Made by a program: the position numbers and the translations under genes. A stretch of DNA of 64,000 bases, from positions 8,506,713 to 8,570,712 of the forward strand of contig OX621240.1 of assembly GCA_951640165.1 (NCBI GenBank), written 5' to 3'. Below are positions 18,583-28,583 of the stretch, piece after piece. The stretch comes from Pseudoips prasinana. Taxonomy: Eukaryota > Arthropoda > Insecta > Lepidoptera > Nolidae. The notes under the pieces were generated by a model, which did not search any database, was not told where the DNA came from, and saw only the letters and a list, made by a program, of their open reading frames with translations. The first letter of the stretch is position 1. Each line of letters starts with the position of its first letter.

Positions 18583-21525
18583 ATGGATGATATTTTACCT
18601 AACTTGGACGATAGTTTTATCTCGTGTTCGTCATCGTCACTTAGTTACGTTAGCGCGGATGATTCTTTTACTTCTCTGACTCTGCATGACCAGATCTCCT
18701 CTCGTTTATCCGACCACTCCAATAACCTTAACATTGCTCATATTAATGCACAGAGTATACCTGGTCATTATTCTGATCTTCTGGCATCATTTAGCAGCAC
18801 GAATATCGACGCTCTTCTAATATCAGAATCTTTCCTTAAACCTTCTCTTCTCTCGCCTTACTTTTCTCTTCCAGGATTCGTTTTGATCCGTAACGATCGC
18901 ACTAATAAAGGTTGCGGTGGTGTAGCAATATATTTGCGGGCTGATCTCCCTCACAAAATTGTAAGTGCATCACCTTCTCAGTACACTGGTTCTGCGGAAT
19001 ACTTATTCCTCGAAATTGTTGTACACCACACAAAGTTACTCCTTGGGGTTTTTTATAGCCCCAATCTTCGAACTGATTACTTTGATACTCTGGACACTCT
19101 ACTAAATAACTTATGTCCAATCTATGATCACGTAGTCTTGATGGGTGACTTCAATACGTGTCTGATGAAAAACGACCACCGTTCTTCTAAACTTCTGTCA
19201 CTCTTATCTTCTATCAATCTCCATATTCTTCCTCTCTCCGCTACACATCATTCTCCTAATTGCAACCCATCTCTTTTAGACCTCATGATTGTTTCGTCTC
19301 CTGATCACGTTGCAACTCATGGTCAATTAACTGCTTCATTCTCCTATCACGATCTGATTTATTTGTCTTACGCTGTACGTCCTCCTAAACTTAAAGCAAA
19401 ATTCCTTTTTCTTCGTAATTTCCAGGGCATTAATTTGGAGATGTTACAGTGTGATGCAGAAAGAATAGATTGGTCAAATATCTTTAACTCATCTAACGTT
19501 GATGATAAAGTGAATTTATTTAATATTAATATTCTCGCTTTGTATGATCGACATGCACCAAAACGTCGAGTAAAGGTTAAACACTCTCCTGCCCCTTGGA
19601 TTACTGCTGATATTAAAGATTATATGGCTCGCAGAGATAAGGCAAAGCGTAGGTACAAACGCAATCCTACAGAGGGAAATTTAGCCCGGTATAAACACCT
19701 ACGGAACCGTTGCAATCGCCTGTGTCGTGATGCCAAGAAACGCCACTTCTATAAGTCTCTTGATAGTCGGGATTCCTCTACAGTTTGGAAATTTTTAAAA
19801 TCCAATGGTATCGGTAAATCCCCCGCCTTGGTCTGTAAGGACATCGATCTACATGCACTAAATATCCACTTCTCAAATCCTCCTCTCACTCTTGACATTC
19901 CAAGAAAATCTGCTACCTTGCACGATCTCTCACTTTTGCCGATACCGCAATGTTCTCCTTTCAACCTATCTCCCGTTACCGAGGAGGACGTCAAAAAATC
20001 CATTCTTTCTATATCTTCAACTGCAGTTGGACATGACAATATTTGCTCAAGGATGATTAGCCCAATTCTTTCTACCCTTCTACCTGTTCTTACTCATATT
20101 TTTAATTTCTCTTTATTCTCTTCCACTTTTCCATCAGCTTGGAAACGAGCTCACATTATTCCTTTGCCCAAAGTGGCCAATCCTGTCATACCGTCCCAGT
20201 TCCGCCCTATTTCTATACTCCCATTTCTTTCGAAGGTTCTTGAGCATATTGTCCATCGTCAGCTGTCAGACTTTCTATCCTGCAACAAGTTCCTCAGCCC
20301 ATTCCAGTCTGGATTCCGCTCTGGCCATAGCACTGTCACTGCCCTTCTCAAAGTGACCGAAGATATTCGCTGGGCCATGGACAATAAATTCCTACCCCTT
20401 TTGGTATTGCTGGATTTCAGTAATGCCTTCAATTCTGTCGATTTTGATGTCCTTCTTGGTGTCTTATCTTCACTAAACTGCTCTTCCAGCAGCATCTCCT
20501 GGTTTAACTCTTATCTTCGGGGGCGCTCGCAGTGTATTCACCATGAAGAGTCTTATTCAGATTGGTGTTCACTCACTGCGGGGGTACCTCAGGGTGGCGT
20601 TCTTTCTCCTTTACTTTTTTCCATTTTCATAAACTCCGTTACAAGAGTTATCTCCTCTAACTTCCATCTGTATGCAGACGATTTGCAACTTTACAGGTCC
20701 TTCGCCCATAATAATGTTACTGCCGCCATCTCTGCTATAAATTCTGACTTGGAACACATAAACCAATGGGCTAAGTCCTATGGTCTATTAATTAACCCGA
20801 GTAAATCCCAGGCCATGATCATTGGAAGCAGGCATATGTTGAGATATCTGGAGATCGCGTCCATTCCTGCAGTTTATTTAGATGGCTATGCAATAACATA
20901 CACCGAAACCGCTAAAAATTTGGGTGTAACCTTCGACTGTAATCTTTCTTGGAAGGCACATGTCTCTGAAGTCAGTAGGAAGATTCACTTTACTTTTCAC
21001 TCACTGAAACATCTCCAAAACTTTCTGCCTTTGAAAACGAAAATCTCTCTTACTCAAACTCTTCTACAACCCATTCTAGACTACGCTGATTGCTGCTATC
21101 TGGATGTCACCGAGGAGCTGTTGAATAAACTTGAGCGCTTGCAAAATCTCTGCATTCGTTTTATATTCGGTCTTAAGAAATATGATCATGTCTCCAATTT
21201 TCGCAAGGATCTCAAGTGGCTACCCGTTCGACTTCGCAGGAATACTCGTATATTGTGTCTCCTCTTCAATATCCTTCACAATCCCTTATTCCCTTCCTAC
21301 CTACGGGACCGTTTTTCCTATCTTCATTGTTCCGATGCTCCCTGCAGATCCCATCGTCGATCTCTTCTCCTAATCCCTCAACATAAAACTGATTTTTACT
21401 CCTACTCCTATACGGTTCATGCGGTCAGGTTGTGGAATTCTCTTCCCCCTAACATTCGCCAATGTAAAACAGTTTCAATATTTAAAAATCGTGTTAAAGC
21501 ACATTATCTCTCTTCCTCATCCTAG
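18583..21525 (+). CDS. LINE ORF2: endonuclease plus reverse transcriptase, intact frame (Jockey/CR1-like)
   Basis: 980 residues from ATG 18583 to TAG 21525; an earlier in-frame TTG at 18559 is not needed. Residues 50-260 are an APE-type endonuclease: NAQSI (Asn 55), SESFLK (Glu 82), GGVAIYLR, GDFN (Asp 189, Asn 191), SLLDLMIV (Asp 233). The last catalytic motif, usually Ser-Asp-His, reads Ser-Tyr-His (254-256). Residues 530-770 are the reverse transcriptase: FRPISILPFLSKVLE, GFRSGHST, LLDFSNAFNSVDF (Asp 611), GVPQGGVLSP and HLYADDLQLY (Asp 699-700). The C-terminal domain ends with RLWNSLPPNIRQ and FKNRVKAHYLS as in Jockey/CR1-group polymerases. The product would nick target DNA and copy its own RNA at the nick. 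Length is normal and no frame lesion is present, so this is a recent insertion; the Asp-to-Tyr change probably cripples nicking. Confidence 0.9.
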   Translation: MDDILPNLDDSFISCSSSSLSYVSADDSFTSLTLHDQISSRLSDHSNNLNIAHINAQSIPGHYSDLLASFSSTNIDALLISESFLKPSLLSPYFSLPGFVLIRNDRTNKGCGGVAIYLRADLPHKIVSASPSQYTGSAEYLFLEIVVHHTKLLLGVFYSPNLRTDYFDTLDTLLNNLCPIYDHVVLMGDFNTCLMKNDHRSSKLLSLLSSINLHILPLSATHHSPNCNPSLLDLMIVSSPDHVATHGQLTASFSYHDLIYLSYAVRPPKLKAKFLFLRNFQGINLEMLQCDAERIDWSNIFNSSNVDDKVNLFNINILALYDRHAPKRRVKVKHSPAPWITADIKDYMARRDKAKRRYKRNPTEGNLARYKHLRNRCNRLCRDAKKRHFYKSLDSRDSSTVWKFLKSNGIGKSPALVCKDIDLHALNIHFSNPPLTLDIPRKSATLHDLSLLPIPQCSPFNLSPVTEEDVKKSILSISSTAVGHDNICSRMISPILSTLLPVLTHIFNFSLFSSTFPSAWKRAHIIPLPKVANPVIPSQFRPISILPFLSKVLEHIVHRQLSDFLSCNKFLSPFQSGFRSGHSTVTALLKVTEDIRWAMDNKFLPLLVLLDFSNAFNSVDFDVLLGVLSSLNCSSSSISWFNSYLRGRSQCIHHEESYSDWCSLTAGVPQGGVLSPLLFSIFINSVTRVISSNFHLYADDLQLYRSFAHNNVTAAISAINSDLEHINQWAKSYGLLINPSKSQAMIIGSRHMLRYLEIASIPAVYLDGYAITYTETAKNLGVTFDCNLSWKAHVSEVSRKIHFTFHSLKHLQNFLPLKTKISLTQTLLQPILDYADCCYLDVTEELLNKLERLQNLCIRFIFGLKKYDHVSNFRKDLKWLPVRLRRNTRILCLLFNILHNPLFPSYLRDRFSYLHCSDAPCRSHRRSLLLIPQHKTDFYSYSYTVHAVRLWNSLPPNIRQCKTVSIFKNRVKAHYLSSSS

Positions 21526-21795
21526 TTGTATGTATATGTATGTGTATATAGATATTTATCTTTGTATTTTATAAGTATTTATGTATATTAGCATGTAGTG
21601 TATGTATATATGTATTACTAGAAACTACACACGATATATTATATTTCTTTTAATTTCTCCTCTCGCGGGTCTGCTGGAAGAAATTTCATTGAAATAAGCA
21701 GTACCTTTGTACATGTTATTTTCTTTTAAAATTTATTTTCTGTATTCCTTTTCCGTGTGTACATTAATGATTAAATAAAATAAAAAAAAATAAAG
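21526..21795 (+). mobile_element. 3' UTR and tail of the intact LINE
   Basis: TATG/TATA-rich stretch, then CTCGCGGGTCTGCTGGAAGA and AAATAAGCAGTACCTTTGTA, then (AAATA)n to about 21795. The same two blocks recur at 58333-58605, identifying another copy of this family. Confidence 0.75.
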
Positions 21796-22043
21796 AACTT
21801 GACTAAAATTTAGTTTTCCTTTATTGCCATGGGATTTTTATGTAGAATATAGTTACGGCGTATAACATAAATATTTAAGGGGCTCAATCAACAACTTGAA
21901 AATATTCGTTTACTGAATAGTCACATTATAGATTTTATTTATATAACAATAATTACATTAAATTCAATTATTACTAATAAGAAGAAATTTATTTAATAAG
22001 AAATTTTAACTATAATGCTATAAACTAAACTAAAATAAACTAA

Positions 22044-22195
22044 CTAAAGGCAATCCATTAAGCGCTCCGCATCGGCATCAAAGGGTATCGTGCCCAGAAG
22101 GCTGGCAGCATTGCCACGTTGTATGGCAATGCTTATTCTCTGTGCAAAAACTAGACCAGCCCTCTGGTCACGTGTGGCGTCGATCAATTTTTTAG
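22044..22195 (-). pseudogene. Pol-like C-terminal fragment
   Basis: Minus-strand frame reads [20 protein letters not shown], then [20 protein letters not shown] and ends in LMDCL and a TAG stop at 22044-22046. The AQR...[10 protein letters not shown] pattern recurs at the C-terminus of transposon-encoded proteins in insects as I recall; the family is not certain. About 50 codons, no start. Confidence 0.35.
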
Positions 22196-22452
22196 AGATG
22201 CTCTACTGAATAGTTAATTTCAATACTGACATGCTGATCGGCTAAGAAACTTCGTAAGAATGGTTAATGATTTAAACGCACATAGTTTTTAAACTTAAAT
22301 AATGTTACAAGTTGTTCCGTTTTCATATGTTTAAATTTCAAAAAGTATGAAACGTCTGATGGACTATATCTGCTACACGGTACCATTACGTAACTAGGGC
22401 ATAGTGTTAGTACAAAAGACTTAAAACGATGTTAGTAAGTATAGCAACAACC
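22196..22452. other. Unassigned DNA
   Basis: No signal recognised. Confidence 0.3.
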
Positions 22453-22662
22453 TGACTGCAGTGTGACGCAGCGGCTAAGACAGTCGCCTCGCCGCTTCGT
22501 GTCGCGGGTTCGAGTCCCGCGCCGGACAACTATTTGTGTGACCCATAAATAGTTGTTATGAGTCTTGATGTAATTTGTGTCCGTCTATTATATATTTGTA
22601 AAGTACCCCGCGACACAGGCATTAGATTCCTAATGCGGAAGCTTGTCTTTTAAAAAAACTGG
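22453..22662 (+). mobile_element. tRNA-derived SINE (family C), reference-quality copy
   Basis: GTGTGACGCAGCGGCTAAGA (box A), CGCGGGTTCGAGTCCCGCG (box B), CGGACAACTATTTGTGTGAC, GTACCCCGCGACACAGG and a short A-run. The tRNA-like arms pair well, so it is young compared with the other copies. Confidence 0.85.
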
Positions 22663-22946
22663 GTTTTATTTTTCGTATCTAGCAGGGTTTGAACATCAGG
22701 GTCGATATGTGGAGCCGCACCCAATTTTCAAGGAATGGGTTTTAAAGATACTAACTAGTCTTAGAATTCCTTTAGTGCTCCCACATGTCTGAGTTTGATG
22801 TTGACGCGGATAGTTTTCTCATTATACCATCAAGGTCGCCGACGTGCGCGCTGGCGAACAGATTATTTGATTAGATGCAGTACCGAAGTTGGCAGCCCTA
22901 TCAGAATACTAAAACTAGTATTATGTTGGACACGCAGGATGTTATA

Positions 22947-23073
22947 GTACTCACGGCTACACACCAAGTTATACATTTCCAGTATAAGCTGATCTCGCGT
23001 TGTATAGGATTTCCATAGAATGAAAGGTCAGCTTATATTGGATATGTATAGCTTGATATGTAGCCGTGCGTAC
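22947..23073. mobile_element. Small TIR element (MITE), 127 bp
   Basis: GTACTCACGGCTACACACCA at 22947 and its inverse at 23054-23073 pair over about 45 bp with six or so mismatches, leaving a small loop. TA dinucleotides at both edges fit a Tc1/mariner-type insertion. No coding capacity. Confidence 0.65.
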
Positions 23074-23148
23074 GTGCATTATTGCGCCGAATTGTGTTCT
23101 CAAATTGCAATAAAATAATGTCTCTTTTAGAAACAAATTTTATATCAT

Positions 23149-23326
23149 ACTAGTGTGCCCCGTGGTTGCACCCGGGCTAAACTTTATAAATTATAGCGTA
23201 TGTGCTATCCGGATATATAAGCTATATTATTACAAATTTTTATCATGACTCGTTGGGAAGTTTTTGCGTCAAAGAGTAACAAACATCCATACTCACAAAC
23301 TTTTGCATTTATAATATTACTAGAAT
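23149..23326 (-). mobile_element. Helitron-like element, complete
   Basis: On the minus strand it runs from AATATTATAAATGCAAAAGT to a GC hairpin CCCGGGTGCAACCACGGGGC followed by ACACTAGT. The CTAGT end after a hairpin is the non-autonomous Helitron signature. Confidence 0.7.
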
Positions 23327-23703
23327 TATATGTAAACCCTACCCCAACAATGTATCGAGTCAAATACTAATAGTGAACTTGCAACCACTCAGAGTAACTA
23401 CTCCAAATGCACAGCATCCCCGGAAAGTGACAAACTATTTTCACTAAGCTGTACCCACTTTATTGCAGGTTTGTTCAACCAAATAATCTTGCCCAAGTAA
23501 CTTTGCCAATTTTACTATCAGACCTATTTGGTGAAGTTGTAGGTGTATTATGTTCCCAGTTACATAAAGTAAGAGTCGCAGGTCCTAACTCAACTGCAGT
23601 CTATTTTGTTCTAGAACTAAACAAGTTGTAGAAACTGTCGTCATCGTTGAACAGTTAAGACCCAATGCACACCGTATGAACAGCTAAACATTTTTATAGC
23701 ATT

Positions 23704-24065
23704 ACTAGCTGTGCCCCGCGGTTTTACCCGCGTTAAAGTAGTTTTGGCGTAAAAGTGTAACAAACATACATCTATACTCATAAACTTTCGCATTTACAAT
23801 ATTAGTAGGATGTGCACCTATAGCAGTTTTGTCAGTGCATGTCAGAATAGCTCGCAGATTTTTCCTACTTACTTGACACTTATCGTCATATTTTGGACAA
23901 TTCACACAATATCTTTATAGATTGTAGCCTATGTGTTATTCTGATGTACAAACTATATTATTGTAAAATTACATTAAAATCCATTCAGTAGTTTTTACGT
24001 GAAAGAGTAACAAACATCCATCCATCCATACTTACAAACTTTCACGTTTATAATATTAGTAAGAT
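23704..24065 (-). mobile_element. Composite Helitron-like element (copy 1)
   Basis: Minus strand: a Helitron-like 5' end at 24065 (CTTACTAATATTATAAACGT), an internal unique block AATTGTCCAAAATATGACGA ... AAGTAGGAAAAATCTGC, then a second complete short Helitron-like unit ending GGGGCACAGCTAGT at 23704. The same order of parts occurs at 40219-40598, so it is one family and not a chance neighbourhood. The open frame 23705-23905 is accidental. Confidence 0.75.
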
Positions 24066-24142
24066 TTGCAATCTGTAGTTTTACAAGATTTAAATTTCCT
24101 TAAACTTCTCTCTAGGACCTTTGTATAAGACATCTGGGATAT

Positions 24143-24249
24143 CCTACTAATATTATTACTGCGAAAGTTTATGGGGACGGATGGATGTTTGTTACTCTTT
24201 CACGCAAAAACTACGGAATTATAGTAATATAGCTTATACATCCGAATAT
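24143..24249 (+). mobile_element. Helitron-like 5' fragment
   Basis: TCCTACTAATATTATTACTG, GGATGTTTGTTACTCTTTCA, AGCTTATACATCCGAATA; stops where the SINE tails begin, so the 3' end is lost. Confidence 0.65.
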
Positions 24250-24395
24250 AATAATAATATCCTGGGTTATTATTCACACACGGCCATCTGATCCCAAACT
24301 AAGCAGAGCTTGTACTATGGAAACCAGTTAACTTCCATAGTACAAACATTAGGTTTCCAAAGTACAAGCTCTGCTCAATTTGGAATCAGATGGAG
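24250..24395. repeat. Two family A SINE tails in inverted orientation
   Basis: CCATCTGATCCCAAACTAAG ... TACTATGGAAACC at 24284-24325 is mirrored by GGTTTCCAAAGTACAAGCTC ... AATCAGATGG at 24352-24392. About 40-bp arms with a 26-base spacer that itself contains another inverted copy of the CCATAGTACAA word. Confidence 0.7.
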
Positions 24396-25019
24396 GTGTA
24401 TCTTAGTCCTAGTGTAATAGAATTAAATTCAAGCAGGTTAACTTATGTAGCTATGACGAGTGACATTTCATCCTCATTTTTACATTGCTTTATCCTACAT
24501 TATTATCCTGATATAATGAGTATCAAGTTACCAAGTCGTTAGCTGCTATCCCTTATAATAACAAGCGGGTTAAGTATCTGTACTTATAATGAAATAACAA
24601 GGGATATACAAAAATCCTTCATAATAATTACATCGCCAAGTATCTTGCTGACTAAATCATCCGTGCACAAGAGCCGAGCATTCTCAAGTGGGACGATATT
24701 TGGCGCAGCCTCAACCTCCCGGGGCCAAGTTTAATTAAACAAACATTAATGAAGTTATAATAGAAGTCATGTTTAGTTCACCATCTGACTATTTTGAATA
24801 TCACTGCTCGGTAATATCGTTAAAGTGTAAAGTAATTTTAACCGAGTTTAAAAAGATGGAGGTTATCAATTCGACAGTTTGTTTTTCTTTTATGTACAAA
24901 TAAATATATTGGGACAAGCACCTAAATCTAAATTAGGCGGAGTTTGTACTACGGCAACCAAGCGACTGATAAACATACTTATATATTTTACCAAAACATA
25001 CATATTGTATATAAATTTT
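24396..25019. other. Unassigned DNA
   Basis: No gene. A fragment GGGACAAGCACCTAAATCTA ... GGCAACCAAGCGACTGATAA at 24911-24970 resembles a degraded SINE tail. Confidence 0.35.
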
Positions 25020-25124
25020 ATTAATAATATTGTGTGACATTATTCTCACACGACCATCTGATCCCAAACTAAGCAGAGTTTGTAGAACGGAAACCAGATA
25101 ACTGATATACTACATACTTTACTC
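25020..25124 (-). mobile_element. Family A SINE, 3' half, interrupted
   Basis: Minus-strand tail with TTTGGGATCAGATGGTCG and the body up to AGTAAAGTATGTAGTATATC. The remainder of the SINE resumes at about 25848, so 25125-25847 is an insertion in the SINE. Confidence 0.65.
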
Positions 25125-25228
25125 ACAACAAATTTCTCATGGAGACTCTTCCATCGTGATTCCTGTTCTGCGTCGTCTGTTATATTACAAGTGGAGAATC
25201 AAAAACTACATGAAATAAACAATTAAAT

Positions 25229-25818
25229 ATGGGAAAAACTACTTCAAGCGGCGGTAGTGCAAAAGTGGATTGTTAAGCGCAGGCCACACCGCCAGCTAGC
25301 GGGCGGGCGGGCTAGGCGGGCGAACATCGTTTCACCTCTTTACATACTTCGGTTCACACCGCGAGCTACCGACTAACCTAACGAGCTAAGCTAACGAAAT
25401 ATCCGACGATTCCAGCGAAGCTACTCGTTCACCTCGTTGGCGCGCCCGCGCTTCGCTAGCTAGCTCGCCCGCCAGCCCGCTCGCCCGGTTCGTTCGCCCG
25501 TCCTCCGGCTCCCCGTTTCGAGTAGACTAGTCGACGCTCTTCTTTCGAATAGTTCCGCGCGCTCCGCCCGTCGCGTCGCCCGTCTGTCCGTAGTTTTCGG
25601 TGTGAACGCCATAGTTTAGCTCGCCAATATTTCGCGTAGTTTGTATAGTTTCCTTCGTTCGCTTCGCCCACCCGCCTAGCCCGCCCGCCCGCTAGCTGGC
25701 GGTGTGGCCTGCGCTTTATGCCATTGATGTGTTGGAAGTTTTTGTGATAGCGTTCGCTTTTGTCACCCTCTTGGTCATTTTGAGTTGGATGTGTAGATAT
25801 TTCCGTGGAAGAATGTAA
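25229..25818 (+). pseudogene. 48-codon small membrane-protein ORF split by a MITE
   Basis: 25229-25275 encodes MGKTTSSGGSAKVDC plus two bases. After the 440-bp MITE and one TTA duplicate are left out, 25719-25818 continues in the same frame: YAIDVLEVFVIAFAFVTLLV, then ILSWMCRYFRGRM and TAA. The pre-insertion ORF is exactly 147 bases with no lesion. The predicted peptide has a Ser/Gly-rich polar N-terminus, one membrane span of about 20 residues and a basic tail: the layout of a small single-pass membrane protein. The context AAATATGG is a good insect start. I do not recognise a family. The surrounding roughly 280 bases of non-MITE DNA sit inside a broken SINE, so this may be a retrocopy or captured fragment rather than the parental gene. 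Chance open frames of 48 codons do occur, so coding status is inferred. Confidence 0.4.
25276..25715. mobile_element. Harbinger-type MITE, 440 bp, GC-rich
   Basis: AGCGCAGGCCACACCGCCAG at the left edge is the exact inverse of the right edge, and the match continues through GCTAGCGGGCGGGCGGGC with small indels for about 48 bp. It is flanked by TTA on both sides (25273-25275, 25716-25718), the 3-bp target duplication of PIF/Harbinger elements. Strongly GC-rich against an AT-rich background. The frame 25456-25671 is composition-driven. Confidence 0.8.
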
Positions 25819-25847
25819 TAACTATCATGAATAATCTTCTGAATCAT

Positions 25848-25992
25848 GTAACTTTTTATTTTGTATACTAATGTAGATAATTATACCCAGTCTCAGAACA
25901 TACAGACGTAGTCGTGCGCACAAATAAAATCCACGACCTGCGGAGTGAAACACAAGTATGTAAGAACCCTGCCTGCATGGCTATAAATTACA
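25848..25992 (-). mobile_element. Family A SINE, 5' (tRNA-like) half
   Basis: Resumes the SINE broken at 25124: AATTATCTACATTAGTATAC, TGGGTATAATTATC, and a degraded head with CGCAGGTCGTGGATTTTATT. The box B is damaged. Confidence 0.55.
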
Positions 25993-26439
25993 CCCAGACA
26001 TAGTAGTCCGGTCAACTTAGACATCCAAGGTTACAAAAATTCCCATTAGGCTAAAAATTGGTAGGATCTTTCATTACACTATTATTAAGGAAATGTGAAA
26101 GTCCTCATCGATCCAGTACGTGGAAAAAAAATTATTCGGGGTAAAATTAGCTTAGACAAAATTATAGATTAGATAATTATCTATAAAAAATGTCACAAAA
26201 CTTTTATCGTAAGAGCCACCGTTATTTAGATATAACGATTCAAAAAGTTGAAAGAGTTGTAATGGTCATAATATGGAATATACGGCGTGGAAACGTTTCC
26301 ACGCCACCTTTGTGGTAGTATACTTAGCGCGTTTTTTTTAACGTGATTTCTCCGGTAAGCCTATTCCACTGATCTGTTGTTATTGCTTAATGCTTAATTT
26401 GGAGCTATTGAATGACTATAGATATTGGCAAGGGTGATG
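25993..26439. other. Unassigned DNA
   Basis: Nothing supported. A short foldback CGTGGAAACGTTTCCACG at 26286-26303 is a perfect 18-bp palindrome. Confidence 0.4.
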
Positions 26440-26540
26440 GGCGATGAACGCACAAAGATTTTCCTGGGTGGGGATCGAACCCACTACTCCGGCTTAGCAT
26501 TCAGAGTCACTAACCACTAGATCTATAGGCCAGTCAATTA
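26440..26540 (-). mobile_element. tRNA-like SINE head (separate family)
   Basis: Minus strand: GGCCTATAGATCTAGTGGTT AGTG (box A) and AGTGGGTTCGATCCCCACCC (box B), followed by AGGAAAATCTTTGTGCGTTC. The tRNA-like fold is good, but the 3' side runs into SINE-type sequence, so this is not a functional tRNA gene. Confidence 0.6.
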
Positions 26541-27257
26541 TGTACTATGTTAAAGATTCAAAGATTCAAATTCCTTAATTCCATAAAAAATTTACATTTA
26601 TGTGGAATCGTCATATTTTTTTTTTACCCCACCGTGCAGTGCATGACGTGGCAGCTACTGAGAAACACTGCCAGAAAACTCAGTAGGAATCCTTTTTTTA
26701 AATAAAATATACTTAAGATTAATTATAATCATGTGTGTTGACTCAGAACAACTCAATCCCAAGCAGTTTATGCGACTGTTCTTTAATTTGCTTCTTTGGT
26801 GTTCTTATTATTTCCCATTCGTACAAATACTGACTTTCTACAAACCCCTGTGCCTTTATAACGTAAACGATAAGGTTCCGTGGTACAATTTTGTACCGAC
26901 CAATACTTTCGGCAAAAATATGATACGAACGAGCATTGTAAACATTGAATACAATATTTTAGAGTAGCATGCTCCATGAATTCAACATTGCCGTGTATTT
27001 TATTTATCTATATGAATACACGAACATTTCATACGCTCTCATTGCATTTTTGCCTGTGCATTGTTTGTATTTCAAAATGTTTGTTCATTTTTGAGTAAAT
27101 AATACAACATGAAAAATGATAAACAATTTTTATATTATTATATGCGTAAAAAACAGGTATAACCAAATACAGGCTACTATTGACTGACCAAATACAGATG
27201 ACTCAAGCACAAATGATCTTTGCTGTATTAAAGGTTTCGTACATATGAATAACCATA
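26541..27257. other. LINE-tail-like stretch and unassigned DNA
   Basis: 26567-26700 (AAAGATTCAAAGATTCAAAT ... ACCCCACCGTGCAGTGCATG) looks like the inverse of a LINE 3' UTR. The opposed open frames at 26731-26967 and 26783-26977 have no splice or start support. Confidence 0.3.
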
Positions 27258-27529
27258 TTAATGTCCTCCTAGCCGCAATCCGGCCACGGCGGCCAGTCTC
27301 AATAGCGACACGACCGGAAAGAGGTCAGGTACAGGACCGACGGCTTTACGTGCTCTCCGAGGCACGAGGGTATAATGCCACCAACTCCCAGACTTCGGGC
27401 TGATGCAGAGAAATTTTTCTTTTTACAGAAAAGCCACAAAATCACTTTTTGGCCCGACCCGGGATTTGAACCCAGGACCTCGTAATCTGCGGGTGAACAC
27501 GCTACCGCTAGACCAACGAGGCAGTCAAC
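27258..27529 (-). mobile_element. tRNA-derived SINE (family D), internally deleted
   Basis: Head and box B as at 11138 (TGCCTCGTTGGTCTAGCGGT; CCTGGGTTCAAATCCCGGGT). About 100 bases between the GTCTCAATAG and CGACACGACCGGAAAGAG blocks present in the 45203 copy are missing. Confidence 0.8.
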
Positions 27530-28174
27530 CATATTACAACAATATCAAGATACGACATCAAAAAAGACTGATGTGGATCCTTTATTACATCTCGGTTCAG
27601 GGCACGACAATAATACTGGGAAACTTAGGACTCAATAAAATCTCGTACTCTCCTGTCCGCAAACGTCAATGTCATATTGTCATGGTTCAGTTCGATTTTA
27701 TTGACAATTTATTCATATGGAAATTTCTTCAAAATTAAATCTTGTAAAGAGCGTGTAGTAACTAAATAATAAGTTTTATATTAATATGAGGACATTACAT
27801 TTTCAAATGTAATCTTTAGGCTCCGTAGCTTTTTGAACGAACTAAAATCATGGAAATCGCGTCTTCGCACGTCGCACTTCCCATGAGCTATATAACTATT
27901 ATTATATTTGCAGCCCGATTTATATTTATATTGAATATTATTGTAATTGTATATTTATATTGTAATTGAATCTTATGTATTTGATTTTTTTTTAATTGGT
28001 ACTTAGCGCCTGACAAAATAAACTTTTATTATTATTATTATATTGGCGATTCTTTTGATTAGAAGTGTATAAACTACTTCTATCAGTTTCACTTCTCTCG
28101 GTAGACCCCAAAGATTGCCCCGCATGTTTTTTGTTTTCGGCGCCCGCTTTTATTACCTAAATTCCTGTGTTATA
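27530..28174. other. Unassigned DNA with a LINE-like 3' tail at 27900-28040
   Basis: TTGGTACTTAGCGCCTGACA then AAATAAACTTTTATTATTATT at 27997-28040 has the shape of a LINE 3' end with (ATT)n. No coding part recognised upstream. Confidence 0.35.
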
Positions 28175-28335
28175 GGACTTTACAAATGTGTAATTCACTA
28201 ACACAAATTACAACCAGAATCGGAATAAATATTCTATGGGTCACACAAATAGTTGTCCTATACTGGAATCGAGCCTGTAACACGAGGAGGACCAGGTAGT
28301 ACCTAGTACGTGACTACTCTAACCACTGCATGCTT
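28175..28335 (-). mobile_element. tRNA-derived SINE (family C), diverged
   Basis: Shares GGGTCACACAAATAGTTGTC and the preceding body with the 51146 copy. The box B word is altered to GGCTCGATTCC and the box A region is rearranged. Confidence 0.6.
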
Positions 28336-28393
28336 ATCAAAATGAAATTTTACGGAGCATGTGGTAATTAAGACGGCATACAACAATCTGTCA

Positions 28394-28583
28394 TCACATT
28401 AATATTATAAAGGCGAAAGTTTTTAAGTGTGTGAGTATGTGAGTATGTTTGTTACTTCTTCACGTCTAAACGGCTCGAGCGATTGTAGTAAAATTTGGTA
28501 TGGAGTTAGCTGACACCCTGGATTAACACATAGGCTGTAATTTATAAAGTTTAACGCGGGTAAAACCGCGAGGCACGGCTAGT
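28394..28583 (+). mobile_element. Helitron-like element, complete
   Basis: From CACATTAATATTATAAAGGC through ACGTCTAAACGGCTCGAGCG and GTTAGCTGACACCCTGGATT to the hairpin CGCGGGTAAAACCGCGAGGC and CTAGT. Good consensus copy of subfamily 1. Confidence 0.75.

Noticed and set aside
17379..21821. AGTTTTCCTT occurring on both sides of the LINE as a possible target duplication
   Set aside because: The right copy does not directly follow the LINE tail (about 16 bases lie between), and the 10-base T-rich word is easily found by chance.
23705..23905. 66-codon minus-strand open frame
   Set aside because: It lies wholly inside the composite Helitron-like element and its inner unit.
25456..25671. 71-codon Arg/Gly/Ala-rich frame
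   Set aside because: Produced by the GC-rich interior of the Harbinger-type MITE; no start or conservation cue.
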